A stretch of 64,000 nt of DNA from Pseudogemmatithrix spongiicola (GTDB lineage Bacteria; Gemmatimonadota; Gemmatimonadetes; Gemmatimonadales; Gemmatimonadaceae), in assembly GCF_030623445.1 (NCBI RefSeq), contig NZ_CP130613.1, positions 2,852,001-2,916,000 of the forward strand. Direction: 5' to 3'. Below are positions 46,565 through 58,124 of the stretch, piece after piece. Each line of letters opens with the position of its first letter. Position 1 is the stretch's first letter. The notes under the pieces are model-generated. The model was given only the letters and a program-made list of their open reading frames with translations. It searched no databases and was not told the DNA's origin. A program made the position numbers and the translations under genes.

Positions 46565-47896
46565 TTAAGTGCCAAAATCGAAGCCTTGCACCGAAATCCG
46601 CGGGATCTCCTGCCCGATCACGCGTTCGATCGTCCGCACCATCCCGATCTCCTCGGTGCTCATGAACGTGAAGGCGTCACCTTCCTTCGCCGCGCGGCCC
46701 GTGCGCCCGATGCGGTGCACGTAATCCTCGGCCTGCTGCGGCACGTCGTAGTTGATCACGTGCGTGATGCCGGAGATGTCGAGGCCGCGCTGCGCGATGT
46801 CGGTGGCGACCAGGACGCGCGTCTTGCCGTCCTTGAACCGCGCCAGCGCCTGCTCGCGTTGGCTCTGGCTCTTGTCCGCGTGCAGCGCATCGGCCTTCAC
46901 GTGATGCTCCTCGAGGTGCCGCACCACGCGGTCGGCGCCGTGCTTCGTCCGCGTGAAGACCAAGATCGAGTCGTCGTCGCCCAGCTCCTTGAGCAGGTGC
47001 GTGAGCAGCGCCGTCTTGCGGTGGCCGGGCACGGGGTAGACGAAGTGCCGCACCGTATTCGCCGCCTGCGAGCGGCGGCCGACCTGCACCACCGTCGGCT
47101 TCCGCAGGTACTTCCGCGCCAGCGCTTCGACCTCGGGCGGCATCGTGGCGGAGAACAGCAGGGTCTGCCGATACGCGTGGATCTGCGCGACGATGCGGTT
47201 GATCTGCGGCGCGAAGCCCATGTCGAGCATGCGGTCGGCTTCGTCGAGCACCAAGACTTCGAGGTCGTCGAACACGACGTTCTGCTTCTCGAGATGGTCG
47301 ATCAAGCGCCCCGGCGTCGCGACGACGATATCCACCCCGTTGCGCAGCGCCTCGGTCTGTTGGTCGTAGCCCACGCCGCCGTACACGGAGATGACCTCGA
47401 GCCCCGTGCCCTCGCCGTACTTGCGCACGCTGGCCTCGACCTGCTGGCAGAGCTCGCGCGTCGGCGTCAGCACCAGCGCGCGCGTCCGCTGCGGCCCGCC
47501 CATCAGCCGCTCGATGATCGGGATCGTGAACGCCGCGGTCTTGCCCGTGCCCGTCTGCGCGAGCCCCATGAGGTCGCGCCCCTTGAGCGCGAGCGGCACC
47601 GCCTGCTGCTGGATCGGCGTCGGCCGCAGGTACCCCGCGCGCTTGAGCGACGCGAGCATCCGCTCGCTGAGCCCAAGGTCGGCGAACGTGATGTCGGAGG
47701 TCGCCGCTTCCTGCTCGGCGAGCGTGCGGGCATCCCCCTCCAGCGCGGGACGCGTGGACACCGGGGGCAGGATCGCCGCCGCAGCCTTGGACTTACTCGG
47801 CCGTTTCGTCTCCCCCTCTCCCCCCCTTCTCCCCTTTCCCGTCGCCTTCTTCCCACCCCCGCCCGTACCGCCGTCTCCCTTCTTTCTCTTTGTCAT
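46565..47896 (-). CDS. DEAD-box RNA helicase (RhlE-like)
   Basis: A 443-residue helicase. Q motif is FADLGLSERMLASLKRAGYLRPTPIQQQA in family terms; motif I AQTGTGKTA, motif II VLDEADRMLD, motif III SAT, and motif VI HRIGRTGRA are all present. Unlike classical RhlE, the basic tail is at the N-terminus (residues 1-45, Lys/Gly-rich), not the C-terminus. It remodels RNA in ribosome assembly or cold adaptation. Its ATG overlaps the upstream hydrolase stop (ATGA). Confidence 0.92.
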   Translation of the reverse strand: MTKRKKGDGGTGGGGKKATGKGRRGGEGETKRPSKSKAAAAILPPVSTRPALEGDARTLAEQEAATSDITFADLGLSERMLASLKRAGYLRPTPIQQQAVPLALKGRDLMGLAQTGTGKTAAFTIPIIERLMGGPQRTRALVLTPTRELCQQVEASVRKYGEGTGLEVISVYGGVGYDQQTEALRNGVDIVVATPGRLIDHLEKQNVVFDDLEVLVLDEADRMLDMGFAPQINRIVAQIHAYRQTLLFSATMPPEVEALARKYLRKPTVVQVGRRSQAANTVRHFVYPVPGHRKTALLTHLLKELGDDDSILVFTRTKHGADRVVRHLEEHHVKADALHADKSQSQREQALARFKDGKTRVLVATDIAQRGLDISGITHVINYDVPQQAEDYVHRIGRTGRAAKEGDAFTFMSTEEIGMVRTIERVIGQEIPRISVQGFDFGT

Positions 47897-48780
47897 CGTG
47901 TCGGAAACCTAGTCAGGTCCTCAAGCATCTGGGCATTCACTTGCCCCGGCACTTCCTCCATCACCACATGCCCGCCATCGGGAATCCACGTCAGCCGCCC
48001 ATCCGGTAGCATGCGCGCCAGCGACTCCGCATTGCGCGGCCGCACCGTCCGGTCGCGCGTCCCGAAGATCACATGCGTCGGCACCCGCAGCCGCCGCACC
48101 GTCGCCTCGTCCCACAGCCCCCACTGGAACTCTTGCAGCATCTGGAACTGCGCGCGCACCACCGCGGGGAACTGCGTCGGCGCCCAGTACTCATCCACAT
48201 CGCGCTCCGTGAAGAAGCCGAGCTTGCCGTAGACGCGGTGCTGCACGAACGCGATCGCCTCGCGCGGAATCAGCTTGGCGATCCATTCGCCCGGCAGCGT
48301 CGGCAGCAACGGCGAGAGCGCCTGCCAGGGGGGAATCAGCCCGAAGCCCACCGCACCGTAGAGCATCAACTGCGACACCCGCGCCGGCGCCTGCAGCGCC
48401 GCGTGCACCACGACCTTGCCGCCCATGCTCTGCCCCGCCACCGCCGCGCGCGCGACGCCGCAGGCATCGAGCGTCTCCAGCACATAGCGCGCGAAGGCAT
48501 CGAGCGAGTAGCTGCCGGGCGCGCTTGGCGCATCGCTGAGTCCGTGGCCGGGCAAGTCCGGGGCCAGCACGCGGTATCCCGCGTTGGCCAGCGGCAGGAT
48601 GTTGTGGCGCCACAGGTACGCGCTTACCGCCCACCCATGCACGAGCAGCACGGGCGGTCCATTGGCAGGCCCCGCCTCCAAGACGCGCACCCGCGGCCCG
48701 CTGGCGAGCGTCACAGTGCGCGCGACGATGCCGTCGACGCCGGCCGGAAACCACTCGGCGGGAGGCAGACGCGTATTCAC
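47893..48780 (-). CDS. Alpha/beta-fold hydrolase
   Basis: A 295-residue hydrolase with the full triad: nucleophile Ser in GQSMGG, acid Asp in GTRDRTV and His in DGGHVVMEE. The oxyanion region is LLVHGWAVSAYLW. The start is the GTG at 48780. Substrate unknown; esterase- or haloperoxidase-like. It is coupled with rhlE by a 4-bp overlap. Confidence 0.88.
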   Translation of the reverse strand: MNTRLPPAEWFPAGVDGIVARTVTLASGPRVRVLEAGPANGPPVLLVHGWAVSAYLWRHNILPLANAGYRVLAPDLPGHGLSDAPSAPGSYSLDAFARYVLETLDACGVARAAVAGQSMGGKVVVHAALQAPARVSQLMLYGAVGFGLIPPWQALSPLLPTLPGEWIAKLIPREAIAFVQHRVYGKLGFFTERDVDEYWAPTQFPAVVRAQFQMLQEFQWGLWDEATVRRLRVPTHVIFGTRDRTVRPRNAESLARMLPDGRLTWIPDGGHVVMEEVPGQVNAQMLEDLTRFPTR

Positions 48781-48820
48781 GCGCTCGCCTCCCGCCGACT
48801 ACCCTGCCCCTGCACCCGAC

Positions 48821-49960
48821 TCAAACGAGCGAAATCGGACGGCCGCTGGCCCGCGCGATGAGCCCGATGCGGAACGTCACGTCGCACCAACGCTCGTCAC
48901 CGCCGTGCGTCACCTCCAGCGGGAACATCGGCCACACATAGGGATCCGTGCTCTTCGGCATCGCCAGACCCTTGTGCGGATGCCAGACGCCGTCGCGCCC
49001 GCAATCGTCGACGAAGCGCTCGAACATCTTCGTCCACACCTCGTTGCGCCGCAGGAACCCGAGTCGCGCCATCAGCTCGAGCCACGCCAGCGCCTTCGGC
49101 ACGTCGGCCTCGACGGCATTGCGGTGCGGCAGCATGTCGCCGAGCACGGCGTACGGCAGCGGCATCAAGGTGTTGCCGACCTGCTGCACCGACTCCTGGC
49201 GCGGCAACGGGCGCGCGAGGTACGCGTTGAGCAGTTCCATCGCCTCGTAGTGCTCGTTCTGGAACAGCGGCATGTGCGCGATCAGATGCAGCGCGTAGAT
49301 GCTCGGCGGGAACGCGTCGGGGTGCAGCACCTGCTTGTTGCCCACGCGGATCCACGGCTTCTCGGCCAGCGGCGAGCGCACGAACTCGGCAATGCGCTCG
49401 ATCGTGCGACGTGCGAGCCCACGGAGTCGCGGGTCCGCCTCGAAGCCCGCCTGCGCCAGCGCCGCTCCCGCCGCCTCGCGCAGCAGCTGGCGCTGCGCCA
49501 ACAGCACTTCTTCGTCGACCTTGGCCTTGGTCGGGCGCAGCTCATAGAGGAAGTCCGGATCGTTGTCCTCCGCGAGCAGCCGGAAGAGCACGCGCTTCGT
49601 GTGCACGATGGGCGGCGCATCCTTGTCCCAGCCGTACTCGAGCAGCCGGCGCATCGCGGGAATGGTGCCGATTCCTTCGAAATGCTCGGCACGCTGCGAT
49701 GGCAGGGCGAGCATGGCGCCGTTCCAGACGCCGTTCACATCGGCCTGGAGCGCGAGCTCGAGGGCCGGCTTATAGGCGAGCGGCAGGATTCCGGGTTCGA
49801 AGTCCACCCCGGGCCCGAGCTTCGCTACCTCGTTGGTGGCGCGATACTGAATCGGTGGTGACGCGTGATCCAGCAGCCATCCCAGCGGAAACGCGACCTC
49901 CGCCTCGGGAGGAGGGGGGGGCGCGAAGATCGACGTGGGCGAGATGATTGGGGTCGTCAA
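48821..49960 (-). CDS. Uncharacterised alpha-helical (prenyltransferase/terpene-cyclase-like toroid) protein
   Basis: A 379-residue soluble protein; the TTG at 49960 is the only start in an open frame. It has repeated helix pairs with patterns such as PAMRRLLEYGWDKDAPPIV and DGVWNG, and ends with HPHKGL, YVWPMFPLEVTHG and ERWCDVTFRIGLIA. These recall the alpha/alpha-toroid of squalene-cyclase-like proteins, but no DxDD or QW motif is seen. No function assigned. It is divergent from the next alpha/beta hydrolase gene. Confidence 0.6.
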   Translation of the reverse strand: MTTPIISPTSIFAPPPPPEAEVAFPLGWLLDHASPPIQYRATNEVAKLGPGVDFEPGILPLAYKPALELALQADVNGVWNGAMLALPSQRAEHFEGIGTIPAMRRLLEYGWDKDAPPIVHTKRVLFRLLAEDNDPDFLYELRPTKAKVDEEVLLAQRQLLREAAGAALAQAGFEADPRLRGLARRTIERIAEFVRSPLAEKPWIRVGNKQVLHPDAFPPSIYALHLIAHMPLFQNEHYEAMELLNAYLARPLPRQESVQQVGNTLMPLPYAVLGDMLPHRNAVEADVPKALAWLELMARLGFLRRNEVWTKMFERFVDDCGRDGVWHPHKGLAMPKSTDPYVWPMFPLEVTHGGDERWCDVTFRIGLIARASGRPISLV

Positions 49961-50097
49961 ACGATAACCGTGGCTAACGCCATACGAGAAAAGAACTTAT
50001 CCGGCGGCACTTGGAGTATAACCTATGCCGGCCGGGTCCCATACCCTCGGGAGCGGTAAAGGATACCATTTCCTACGAATTCCGCCAGATTGCGCGC

Positions 50098-50928
50098 ATG
50101 CGCGGAGAATTCGTGGACGTCGGGGGAAGCCGCCTCTATTACTACGCGGCGGGTACCCGCGGAGCCGGAGCGCCGGTCGTCCTGATCCACGGATTCCCGA
50201 TGACGTCGCGCCTCTGGCACGACTTCGTGCGGGACTTCGCGCCAGGCCATCGGCAGATCATCGTCGATCTCCCCGGGTTCGGCCGCAGCGATCCGCCCAG
50301 CTCCGCGCGCGCCGGATGCGGCGCACACGCCGCCGCCATTCACGCCCTGCTCGACGACCTCGGCGTCGACCAAGCCTTCATCGTCGGACACGGACTCGGC
50401 GGCGGCGTGGCGCAGGCCTTTGCCGTGCAGTGGCCCACGCGCGTCGCCGGACTCGCACTCGTCAGCTCAGCCGGCTTCGGGGTGAAACCACGGCGCCTCG
50501 CCCGTCTCGCCCGTGCACTCGGCCCGCTCGCCCGGCACACGCCGCCGGCCCTGCTGGCGGGACTCGTCCATGGCTCGGTGCGTCGTGGCTTCGCCGATCC
50601 CCATCGCGCCCACCTCACGCTCGACACCTGCCTGCGCCACTTCACCACCACGCCCGGGCGCGACGCGCTCGCCGCGCATCTCGCGGTGATGCGGCATTGC
50701 GACACGGCCGCCTGGTCGCGGCGCCTCGGTGAACTCGCCGTGCCCGCCGCCGTCGTCTGGGGCGCCGACGACCCGTTCTATCCCGTGGCACTCGGCGAGC
50801 GCCTGCATCAAGCCATCGCGGGGTCCAGCTTCACGGTGATCCCCGGCGCCTCGCACTTCGTGCCCGAGGACCAACCCGACGCGCTGCGGCGCGCCCTCGA
50901 TCCGCTACTCGCCCGGGCCGCGCTCTAG
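50098..50928 (+). CDS. Alpha/beta-fold hydrolase homologue with Gly at the nucleophile position
   Basis: A 276-residue protein starting at the ATG at 50098 (MRGEFVDVGGSRLYYYAAG). It has the oxyanion HGFPMTSRLW, Asp in WGADDPFYP and His in PGASHFVPEDQ, but the nucleophile elbow reads VGHGLGGGVAQ: the normal Ser is Gly. It is either an inactive relative or uses another residue. Its 3' end overlaps the convergent kinase gene by 24 bp. Confidence 0.82.
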   Translation: MRGEFVDVGGSRLYYYAAGTRGAGAPVVLIHGFPMTSRLWHDFVRDFAPGHRQIIVDLPGFGRSDPPSSARAGCGAHAAAIHALLDDLGVDQAFIVGHGLGGGVAQAFAVQWPTRVAGLALVSSAGFGVKPRRLARLARALGPLARHTPPALLAGLVHGSVRRGFADPHRAHLTLDTCLRHFTTTPGRDALAAHLAVMRHCDTAAWSRRLGELAVPAAVVWGADDPFYPVALGERLHQAIAGSSFTVIPGASHFVPEDQPDALRRALDPLLARAAL

Positions 50929-52953
50929 GCGCGACTCATCCACCGCCTCGGCGACGCGTTCGACGTCGCGCACCAACGCATTGATCTCCTGCGTGCGCGG
51001 CCCTTCGTCGGCCACGCGCGAGGCGACGCCCGAACTGCGCAGCCGCGTCAGGTCGAGCTTCATCGTCTCGAGCACGAGCACCGCTTGCTCCAGCTGCGCC
51101 TTGAGCGAGCCGCGCCGCTCGGCGAGGTCGGTCAGCGTCGTGCGCTGCCGCTCCAACAGCTCGAGGCGCCGCGTGCGCTCCGGTCCGTCGGGCATCGCCT
51201 CGGCCTGCGCCACGCGCGTCTCCAGGCGCACCAGCGCGTCCGGCGACGCATCGGCGTCGAGCGCGTGCAGCGCGATGGCCAGCGTGCGCACGCGCTCCAC
51301 CAGCGCCTCGACGGTGGGCTCGATTTCCGGCAGCATCGCACGCTCGTGCTCCGGCAGCCGCGCGAGCATCGAGCGGATCTTCGCGCGCGACTCGTAGGCA
51401 TCGCGCAGCGCCGGACCGAACTGTCCCGCGAGCACGTCCTTCGGCACCGCCTCGAGCACCGCCTGCGCGGCCGTGGCCGCGGGCGGCGCCGGCAGCTTCG
51501 GTTCGAGACGGCGCAGCGGCGCTTCGTCACCCGACGTGCGCGGCGCCGGCTTGCGGAAGACATCGCGCACCGGGATGCCATCGGCCCACAGGTCGGTCAG
51601 GCGCCGCACGATGCCGTAGCCGATGCCGATCGCCGGGAAGATCACCCACGGAAAGGACGGCGACGTGACGGCATTGATCACGGCCAACATGCCGATCGTC
51701 ACCACGCCGGCGCCGATGCGCCGCCGCACGCCGGCAATGCGCTCCTCCGGCGTCTTCTGCTGCAGCACGAACTCCCCCATGCGCTGCGCGGCGACGCGCA
51801 GCTCCTCGCGCTGCGCCCGCGGCTGGTTGCGCACCTGGTCGCGCCAGCGCCGCGCCTCCTCGCGCCACTGCTTGAGCGCCTCGCGTCCCTCCGTGCGCGC
51901 CGCAGCGTCCTGCATCCAGTCGCGCGGCAACTTCGGGAAGTCAGGACCCGGCACCGGCGTCCGCGCATGCAGGTCATCGAGCGGATCGGTCGACGGGCTC
52001 GGGGGGGGCGGAGCTGCCGGGATCGCCGGCATGCCGCCGCTCGACGGACGCGGCACCGCGGCCGAGGGACGTGCCGTGGCCGCCGACCGGCGCTTCATCG
52101 ATGGCGACTCGGCATCTTCGGCCAGCGCCGCGCGGAACTCCGCCGCACTCGCCCAGCGCGAGTCGCGCGCCTTCTCGAGGGCGCGGTCGATCGCGTACAC
52201 GAGGTTCTCCGGCAGGTCGGCGCGCACGTCGCGCAGCGGGCGCGGACGTTCGCTCAGGTGCTTCATGAGCATCGTCGGCGTATTGCTCGCCTGGAACGGC
52301 AGCTCGCCCGCCAGCATCTGGTAGCCGACGATGCCCAGCGCGTAGAGGTCGGCGCGGCCGTCCACCTCGCGCTCGCCCATCGCCTGCTCGGGGCTCATGT
52401 ACGCCGGCGTCCCGACCGCGATGCCCGTCGCCGTCAGGCGCTGATCGCCTTCCGCCGCACGCGCGATGCCGAAGTCCGTGACCAGCGCGCGACCGGTGCC
52501 GCGCTCGAGCAGGATGTTGTCCGGCTTGATGTCGCGATGCACCACGCGCTCGCGATGCGCATAGTCGAGGGCGTCGCAGACCTCGCGCAACACCCGTCGC
52601 ACGACGTCGACAGGCGGGCGCGGCTCGCGGTGCAGGCGTTCCGCGAGCGACTCGCCGTCCACGAGACCCATCGCCATCCAGACGAGTCCGTCCCGCTCGT
52701 CCACGGCGTAGATGGGCACGATGTGCGGATGCGAGAGCCCCGCCGCCATCTCGGCCTCCCGCAGGAAGCGCCGCTTCACTTCCTCGCGGAACGCCAGCTC
52801 CGGCGGCAGCACCTTGAGCGCGACCTTCCGGCGCAGGCGCACGTCGGTGGCGCGGTACACCACCGCCATGCCGCCGCGTCCGACTTCCGCCTCGATTGCG
52901 TAGTGGCCGTCGACGGCGGCCGCGAGTCGCTGCAGCAGCGCGTCGTCAGCCAC
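50905..52953 (-). CDS. Ser/Thr protein kinase with 2TM domain and C-terminal coiled coil
   Basis: A 682-residue kinase starting at the GTG at 52953. Kinase domain residues about 15-285: VGRGGMAVVYRATD, VALKVLPPE, HRDIKPDNILL, TDFGIARA and GTPAYMSPEQ. A Pro-rich linker leads to a two-helix membrane domain (GVVTIGMLAVINAVTS, FPWVIFPAIGIGYGIV; about residues 415-460). A long cytoplasmic helical part follows. The layout, including the LWADGIPVRDVF motif after the helices, matches the adjacent kinase, so they are paralogues. It overlaps that gene by 8 bp. Confidence 0.9.
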   Translation of the reverse strand: MADDALLQRLAAAVDGHYAIEAEVGRGGMAVVYRATDVRLRRKVALKVLPPELAFREEVKRRFLREAEMAAGLSHPHIVPIYAVDERDGLVWMAMGLVDGESLAERLHREPRPPVDVVRRVLREVCDALDYAHRERVVHRDIKPDNILLERGTGRALVTDFGIARAAEGDQRLTATGIAVGTPAYMSPEQAMGEREVDGRADLYALGIVGYQMLAGELPFQASNTPTMLMKHLSERPRPLRDVRADLPENLVYAIDRALEKARDSRWASAAEFRAALAEDAESPSMKRRSAATARPSAAVPRPSSGGMPAIPAAPPPPSPSTDPLDDLHARTPVPGPDFPKLPRDWMQDAAARTEGREALKQWREEARRWRDQVRNQPRAQREELRVAAQRMGEFVLQQKTPEERIAGVRRRIGAGVVTIGMLAVINAVTSPSFPWVIFPAIGIGYGIVRRLTDLWADGIPVRDVFRKPAPRTSGDEAPLRRLEPKLPAPPAATAAQAVLEAVPKDVLAGQFGPALRDAYESRAKIRSMLARLPEHERAMLPEIEPTVEALVERVRTLAIALHALDADASPDALVRLETRVAQAEAMPDGPERTRRLELLERQRTTLTDLAERRGSLKAQLEQAVLVLETMKLDLTRLRSSGVASRVADEGPRTQEINALVRDVERVAEAVDESRLERGPGE

Positions 52954-54844
52954 GGGTCCTGCCGCGATCGATGCGCGCGAGCTGGTCGCCCGCATACACC
53001 GACGCGTCCACCTCACGCGCGAGCGCAGCCGCCCGCTCCGCAACCGTGGTCAACTGCTGCCAGCTCTGGTTGCCCGTCTTCAGGCGCAGCACATCGAACT
53101 TCAGGTTCTGCAGCGTGAGCGCCACGTTCTCGAGCTTCGCCGCGAGCTCGGCGCGCCGCGCCTCCAGCTCCGCCGCGCCGCGCCGCGAGCGCTTGAGCAA
53201 CGCCAGTCGCCGCACGCGCGCCTCCGACGCCTGCACGTCGAGCGGATTCGCCTGCGACTCCAGCATCGAGATTTCCTTGTCCATCGCCGCCACGGTCGCG
53301 TCGCCGAGCTCGCGCTCGACGGTCGTCAGCGCCGTCGCCAGGCCCATCACGGACTCGGAGAGGCTGCGCGCCGTCGGCACGACGTCCGGGATGCGCGCCT
53401 TGTCCGCACTCGGCAGCGAGTCCACCAAGCGCAGCACTTCCTCGCGATCGAGCAAGGCCTGCCGCGCCGTCGCCGCGTGCGGACCCGAACCCAACGCCGC
53501 CGCGTCCGCCGACGTGATGCCCGGCAGCCCGCCCGCCGGCGACGCCGACTCCACGCTCAGCCGGCGACGCCGCGCCTTCTCGCGGATCTCCATCCGCTTC
53601 TCGCGGTCCCAGATCGCCTTCGCGCTGTCCACCGTATCGGCGGCGACGTCGACGATCATCTTGTCGCGTGGCTGGCGGAACACATCGCGCCAGTCGAAGC
53701 CGTCGCTCCAGAGTCGCGCGTACTTGTACGCGATGTTGATGCCCCAGAACGCCGAGACGAACAGGAAGTTCGGCCCGCCGAGGAAGTTCACGAAGAACAG
53801 CGCGCCGGTGACGAACAGGAACGGGGCGATCGCCTTGCGGAACGCGACGACCGTGCGGTGCTCCCAGCGCACGAGTTCCTCGGGCGTCGGCGCATCGGGA
53901 TCGAAGTTCGCCGGCGGCGTCCACGTCGGCTGCGCCTGCGGATAGGCGTTGCCCATGCGCTGCGGCAGCTGCGGCACGTTGCCCGTCTCCAGCGCCTGCA
54001 CGAACGCGCGGGCGTCGGGGAAACGGTCGTCGGGATTCTTCTCGAGGCAGAGCATCACCGCGCGCGCCAGGTCCGGCGGCACCATCGCGCGCTGGTCGAT
54101 GGGCACCGGCTTCTCGCTCAGGTGCTTTACCAGCAGCGCCGGTGCGCTTGTCGCGTTGAACGGCAGGTCGCCGCACAGCATCTGGTAGGCGACGATGCCC
54201 AGCGCGTAGAGATCCGTGCGCCCGTCGATGTCGCGGTCGCCCGCCGACTGCTCGGGGCTCATGTACGCCGGCGTGCCGATGGCGATGCCCGTCGCCGTCA
54301 GCTTGCTGTCGCCGCCCTCGCTGACCGCGCGCGCGATGCCGAAGTCCGTCACCATCGTGCGCCCGGTGGCGCGGTCGATGAGGATGTTGTCCGGCTTGAT
54401 GTCGCGGTGCACCGTGTTCTGCGAGTGCGCGTAGGCCAGCGCATCACCGACCTCGCGCAGGATGCGCCGCGCCTCCTCGGGCGTTACCGGTCCGCGGTTC
54501 GCGATGCGCGTCCCGAGGTTCTCGCCCTCCACCAGCGCCATCACGAAGTACACCAGGCCTTCGCGCTCGTCGACGCTGTAGATCGGGACGATGTGCGGGT
54601 GCGAGAGCTGCGCGGCCATCTCCGCCTCGCGCAGGAAGCGCGAACGGATCTCCGAACGGAATGCGAGCTCGGGCGGCAGCAGCTTGATGGCGACCGGTCG
54701 CTTCAGGCGCTTGTCCCGCCCGCCATACACGATGCCCATGCCGCCGCGGCCGATTTCCTTCTCGACCTCGTACTGCGATTCCAGCACTCGCATCACATGC
54801 GATTGCAGTTCCGCGTCGGATTGGCTGAGGCGCGAGTCGCTCAA
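52946..54844 (-). CDS. Ser/Thr protein kinase with 2TM domain and C-terminal coiled coil (paralogue)
   Basis: A 632-residue kinase. The start is uncertain; the TTG at 54844 (SDSRLSQSDAELQSHVMRVL) is used, with an ATG at 54793 as alternative. Kinase domain: IGRGGMGIVYGGRD, VAIKLLPPE, HRDIKPDNILID, TDFGIARAV, GTPAYMSPEQ. After about 320 residues the 2TM segment is PFLFVTGALFFVNFLGG and FLFVSAFWGINIAYKYARLW, followed by WSDGFDWRDVFRQP. A coiled-coil tail ends the protein. It is divergent from lon. Confidence 0.9.
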   Translation of the reverse strand: MSDSRLSQSDAELQSHVMRVLESQYEVEKEIGRGGMGIVYGGRDKRLKRPVAIKLLPPELAFRSEIRSRFLREAEMAAQLSHPHIVPIYSVDEREGLVYFVMALVEGENLGTRIANRGPVTPEEARRILREVGDALAYAHSQNTVHRDIKPDNILIDRATGRTMVTDFGIARAVSEGGDSKLTATGIAIGTPAYMSPEQSAGDRDIDGRTDLYALGIVAYQMLCGDLPFNATSAPALLVKHLSEKPVPIDQRAMVPPDLARAVMLCLEKNPDDRFPDARAFVQALETGNVPQLPQRMGNAYPQAQPTWTPPANFDPDAPTPEELVRWEHRTVVAFRKAIAPFLFVTGALFFVNFLGGPNFLFVSAFWGINIAYKYARLWSDGFDWRDVFRQPRDKMIVDVAADTVDSAKAIWDREKRMEIREKARRRRLSVESASPAGGLPGITSADAAALGSGPHAATARQALLDREEVLRLVDSLPSADKARIPDVVPTARSLSESVMGLATALTTVERELGDATVAAMDKEISMLESQANPLDVQASEARVRRLALLKRSRRGAAELEARRAELAAKLENVALTLQNLKFDVLRLKTGNQSWQQLTTVAERAAALAREVDASVYAGDQLARIDRGRTRG

Positions 54845-55079
54845 GGTGCGTGCGAAGGGCGTGCTGGGTGGGGGAACCGGAGCGGCAAAGATACGACCTG
54901 AACGGGTCCGATACCACACCTCGGGCCCTGCGGGATGCCGTGGCAGTCCCTACGTCAGGACGGCGCATCAAAGTTGCAATCCCCGCCAAAAGGTCGTAAG
55001 TCAGGGCGGAACGCTTGTTGCGTCAGGGGGATATTCCAATGCACACACCCATCTTCATCATCCCCCAGGATTCGTCGAG
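54845..55079. promoter_or_regulatory. Divergent kinase/lon intergenic region
   Basis: A 235-bp gap that must contain the promoters of lon and the kinase pair. The lon side has CCCCCAGGATTCGTCGAG just upstream of its ATG, where AGGA is the likely ribosome binding site. No CIRCE (heat-shock) inverted repeat and no clear -35/-10 pair were found. Confidence 0.4.
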
Positions 55080-57620
<2,541 letters not shown>

Positions 57621-57624
57621 ACGA

Positions 57625-57652
57625 CGAACGGCCGCCCGAGGGCGGCCGTTCG
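57625..57652 (+). terminator. Hairpin after lon
   Basis: A perfect stem of at least 12 bp (57625-57636 with 57641-57652, CGAACGGCCGCC) with a CGAG tetraloop, 5 bp past the lon stop. No T-run follows, so it is a terminator or a 3'-end protecting structure. Confidence 0.6.
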
Positions 57653-57665
57653 GATCCACCAGGGA

Positions 57666-57714
57666 TCAGCGACGGGGTCGGTACGGCGTGAGCCGGCCGG
57701 CCCCGTCGAACTTG
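57666..57714 (+). repeat. Left direct repeat of the island (copy of metalloprotease 3' end)
   Basis: 44 bp identical to 61454-61497, then one mismatch (A for G) and 4 more identical bases. On the minus strand it encodes KFDGAGRLTPYRPRR plus stop, the C-terminus of the metalloprotease at 61454-62383, where the second residue is Leu. There is no gene body upstream of it. It looks like an attachment-site-like duplication or the remnant of a lost paralogue. Confidence 0.8.
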
Positions 57715-57858
57715 TGCAACGCCGCTCTCGAAACGTGTATCGATTAGTCAGTCAAACGGCTCGCCGGAAGTCCGATACCGTCCAAGCCTCGCACAGCGCC
57801 AACAAACTGGACGCCCATCAGGTCTCCCTCGAACGATTGCCCTACATCTATCCTATTG

Positions 57859-57870
57859 CCCCCCCCCCCC
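57859..57870 (+). repeat. C12 homopolymer upstream of the first peptide gene
   Basis: Twelve consecutive C residues, 47 bp upstream of the peptide ATG, just after TATCCTATTG (57850-57859). A tract of this length is prone to slippage and could vary promoter spacing or leader structure. The rest of the gap 57715-57917 shows no other gene. Confidence 0.7.
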
Positions 57871-57917
57871 GCCACCACGCACATCGTGTCCTCACTTCTT
57901 CTAACCGAGGATTAGTC

Positions 57918-58124
57918 ATGCGATGGAGACGCGTAGCGATTTCGACCGCCGCAGTGCTTGGAGGCCTTCTGCTCGGTGCTGCCGCAGCCCCGAAACAGGT
58001 GAAGAGATTCTGCGAACGCGATCTGTGCCTCAACCCGAACGTGTGCGTGCATACCCAGATCATCCGCACGGGTTGCGACATGCAGGGCGTGTTTTGCGCG
58101 ACTTACCAGTGTGACGAGGAGTGA
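57918..58124 (+). CDS. Exported six-cysteine peptide 1
   Basis: A 68-residue precursor starting at the ATG at 57918 with GAGG 7 nt upstream. It has a signal peptide (MRWRRVAISTAAVLGGLLLG, likely cut near AAAAP) and a mature part with six Cys in the pattern C-x4-C-x5-C-x9-C-x6-C-x4-C. Sequence landmarks: FCERDLC, GCDM, VFCATYQC. The same pattern recurs in the peptide at 61208. Three disulfides are likely. Its TGA overlaps the ATG of the beta-propeller gene (TGATG), so the two are coupled. Function unknown. Confidence 0.7.
   Translation: MRWRRVAISTAAVLGGLLLGAAAAPKQVKRFCERDLCLNPNVCVHTQIIRTGCDMQGVFCATYQCDEE

Noticed and set aside
54845..55079. Heat-shock CIRCE operator upstream of lon
   Set aside because: No TTAGCACTC/GAGTGCTAA inverted repeat was found.
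57666..57714. Short coding fragment KFDGAGRLTPYRPRR as a gene
   Set aside because: No start or upstream body; treated as a repeat or remnant.
57859..57870. C12 run as assembly error
   Set aside because: Cannot be excluded from sequence alone, but it is outside coding DNA and keeps no frame, so it is reported as a candidate.
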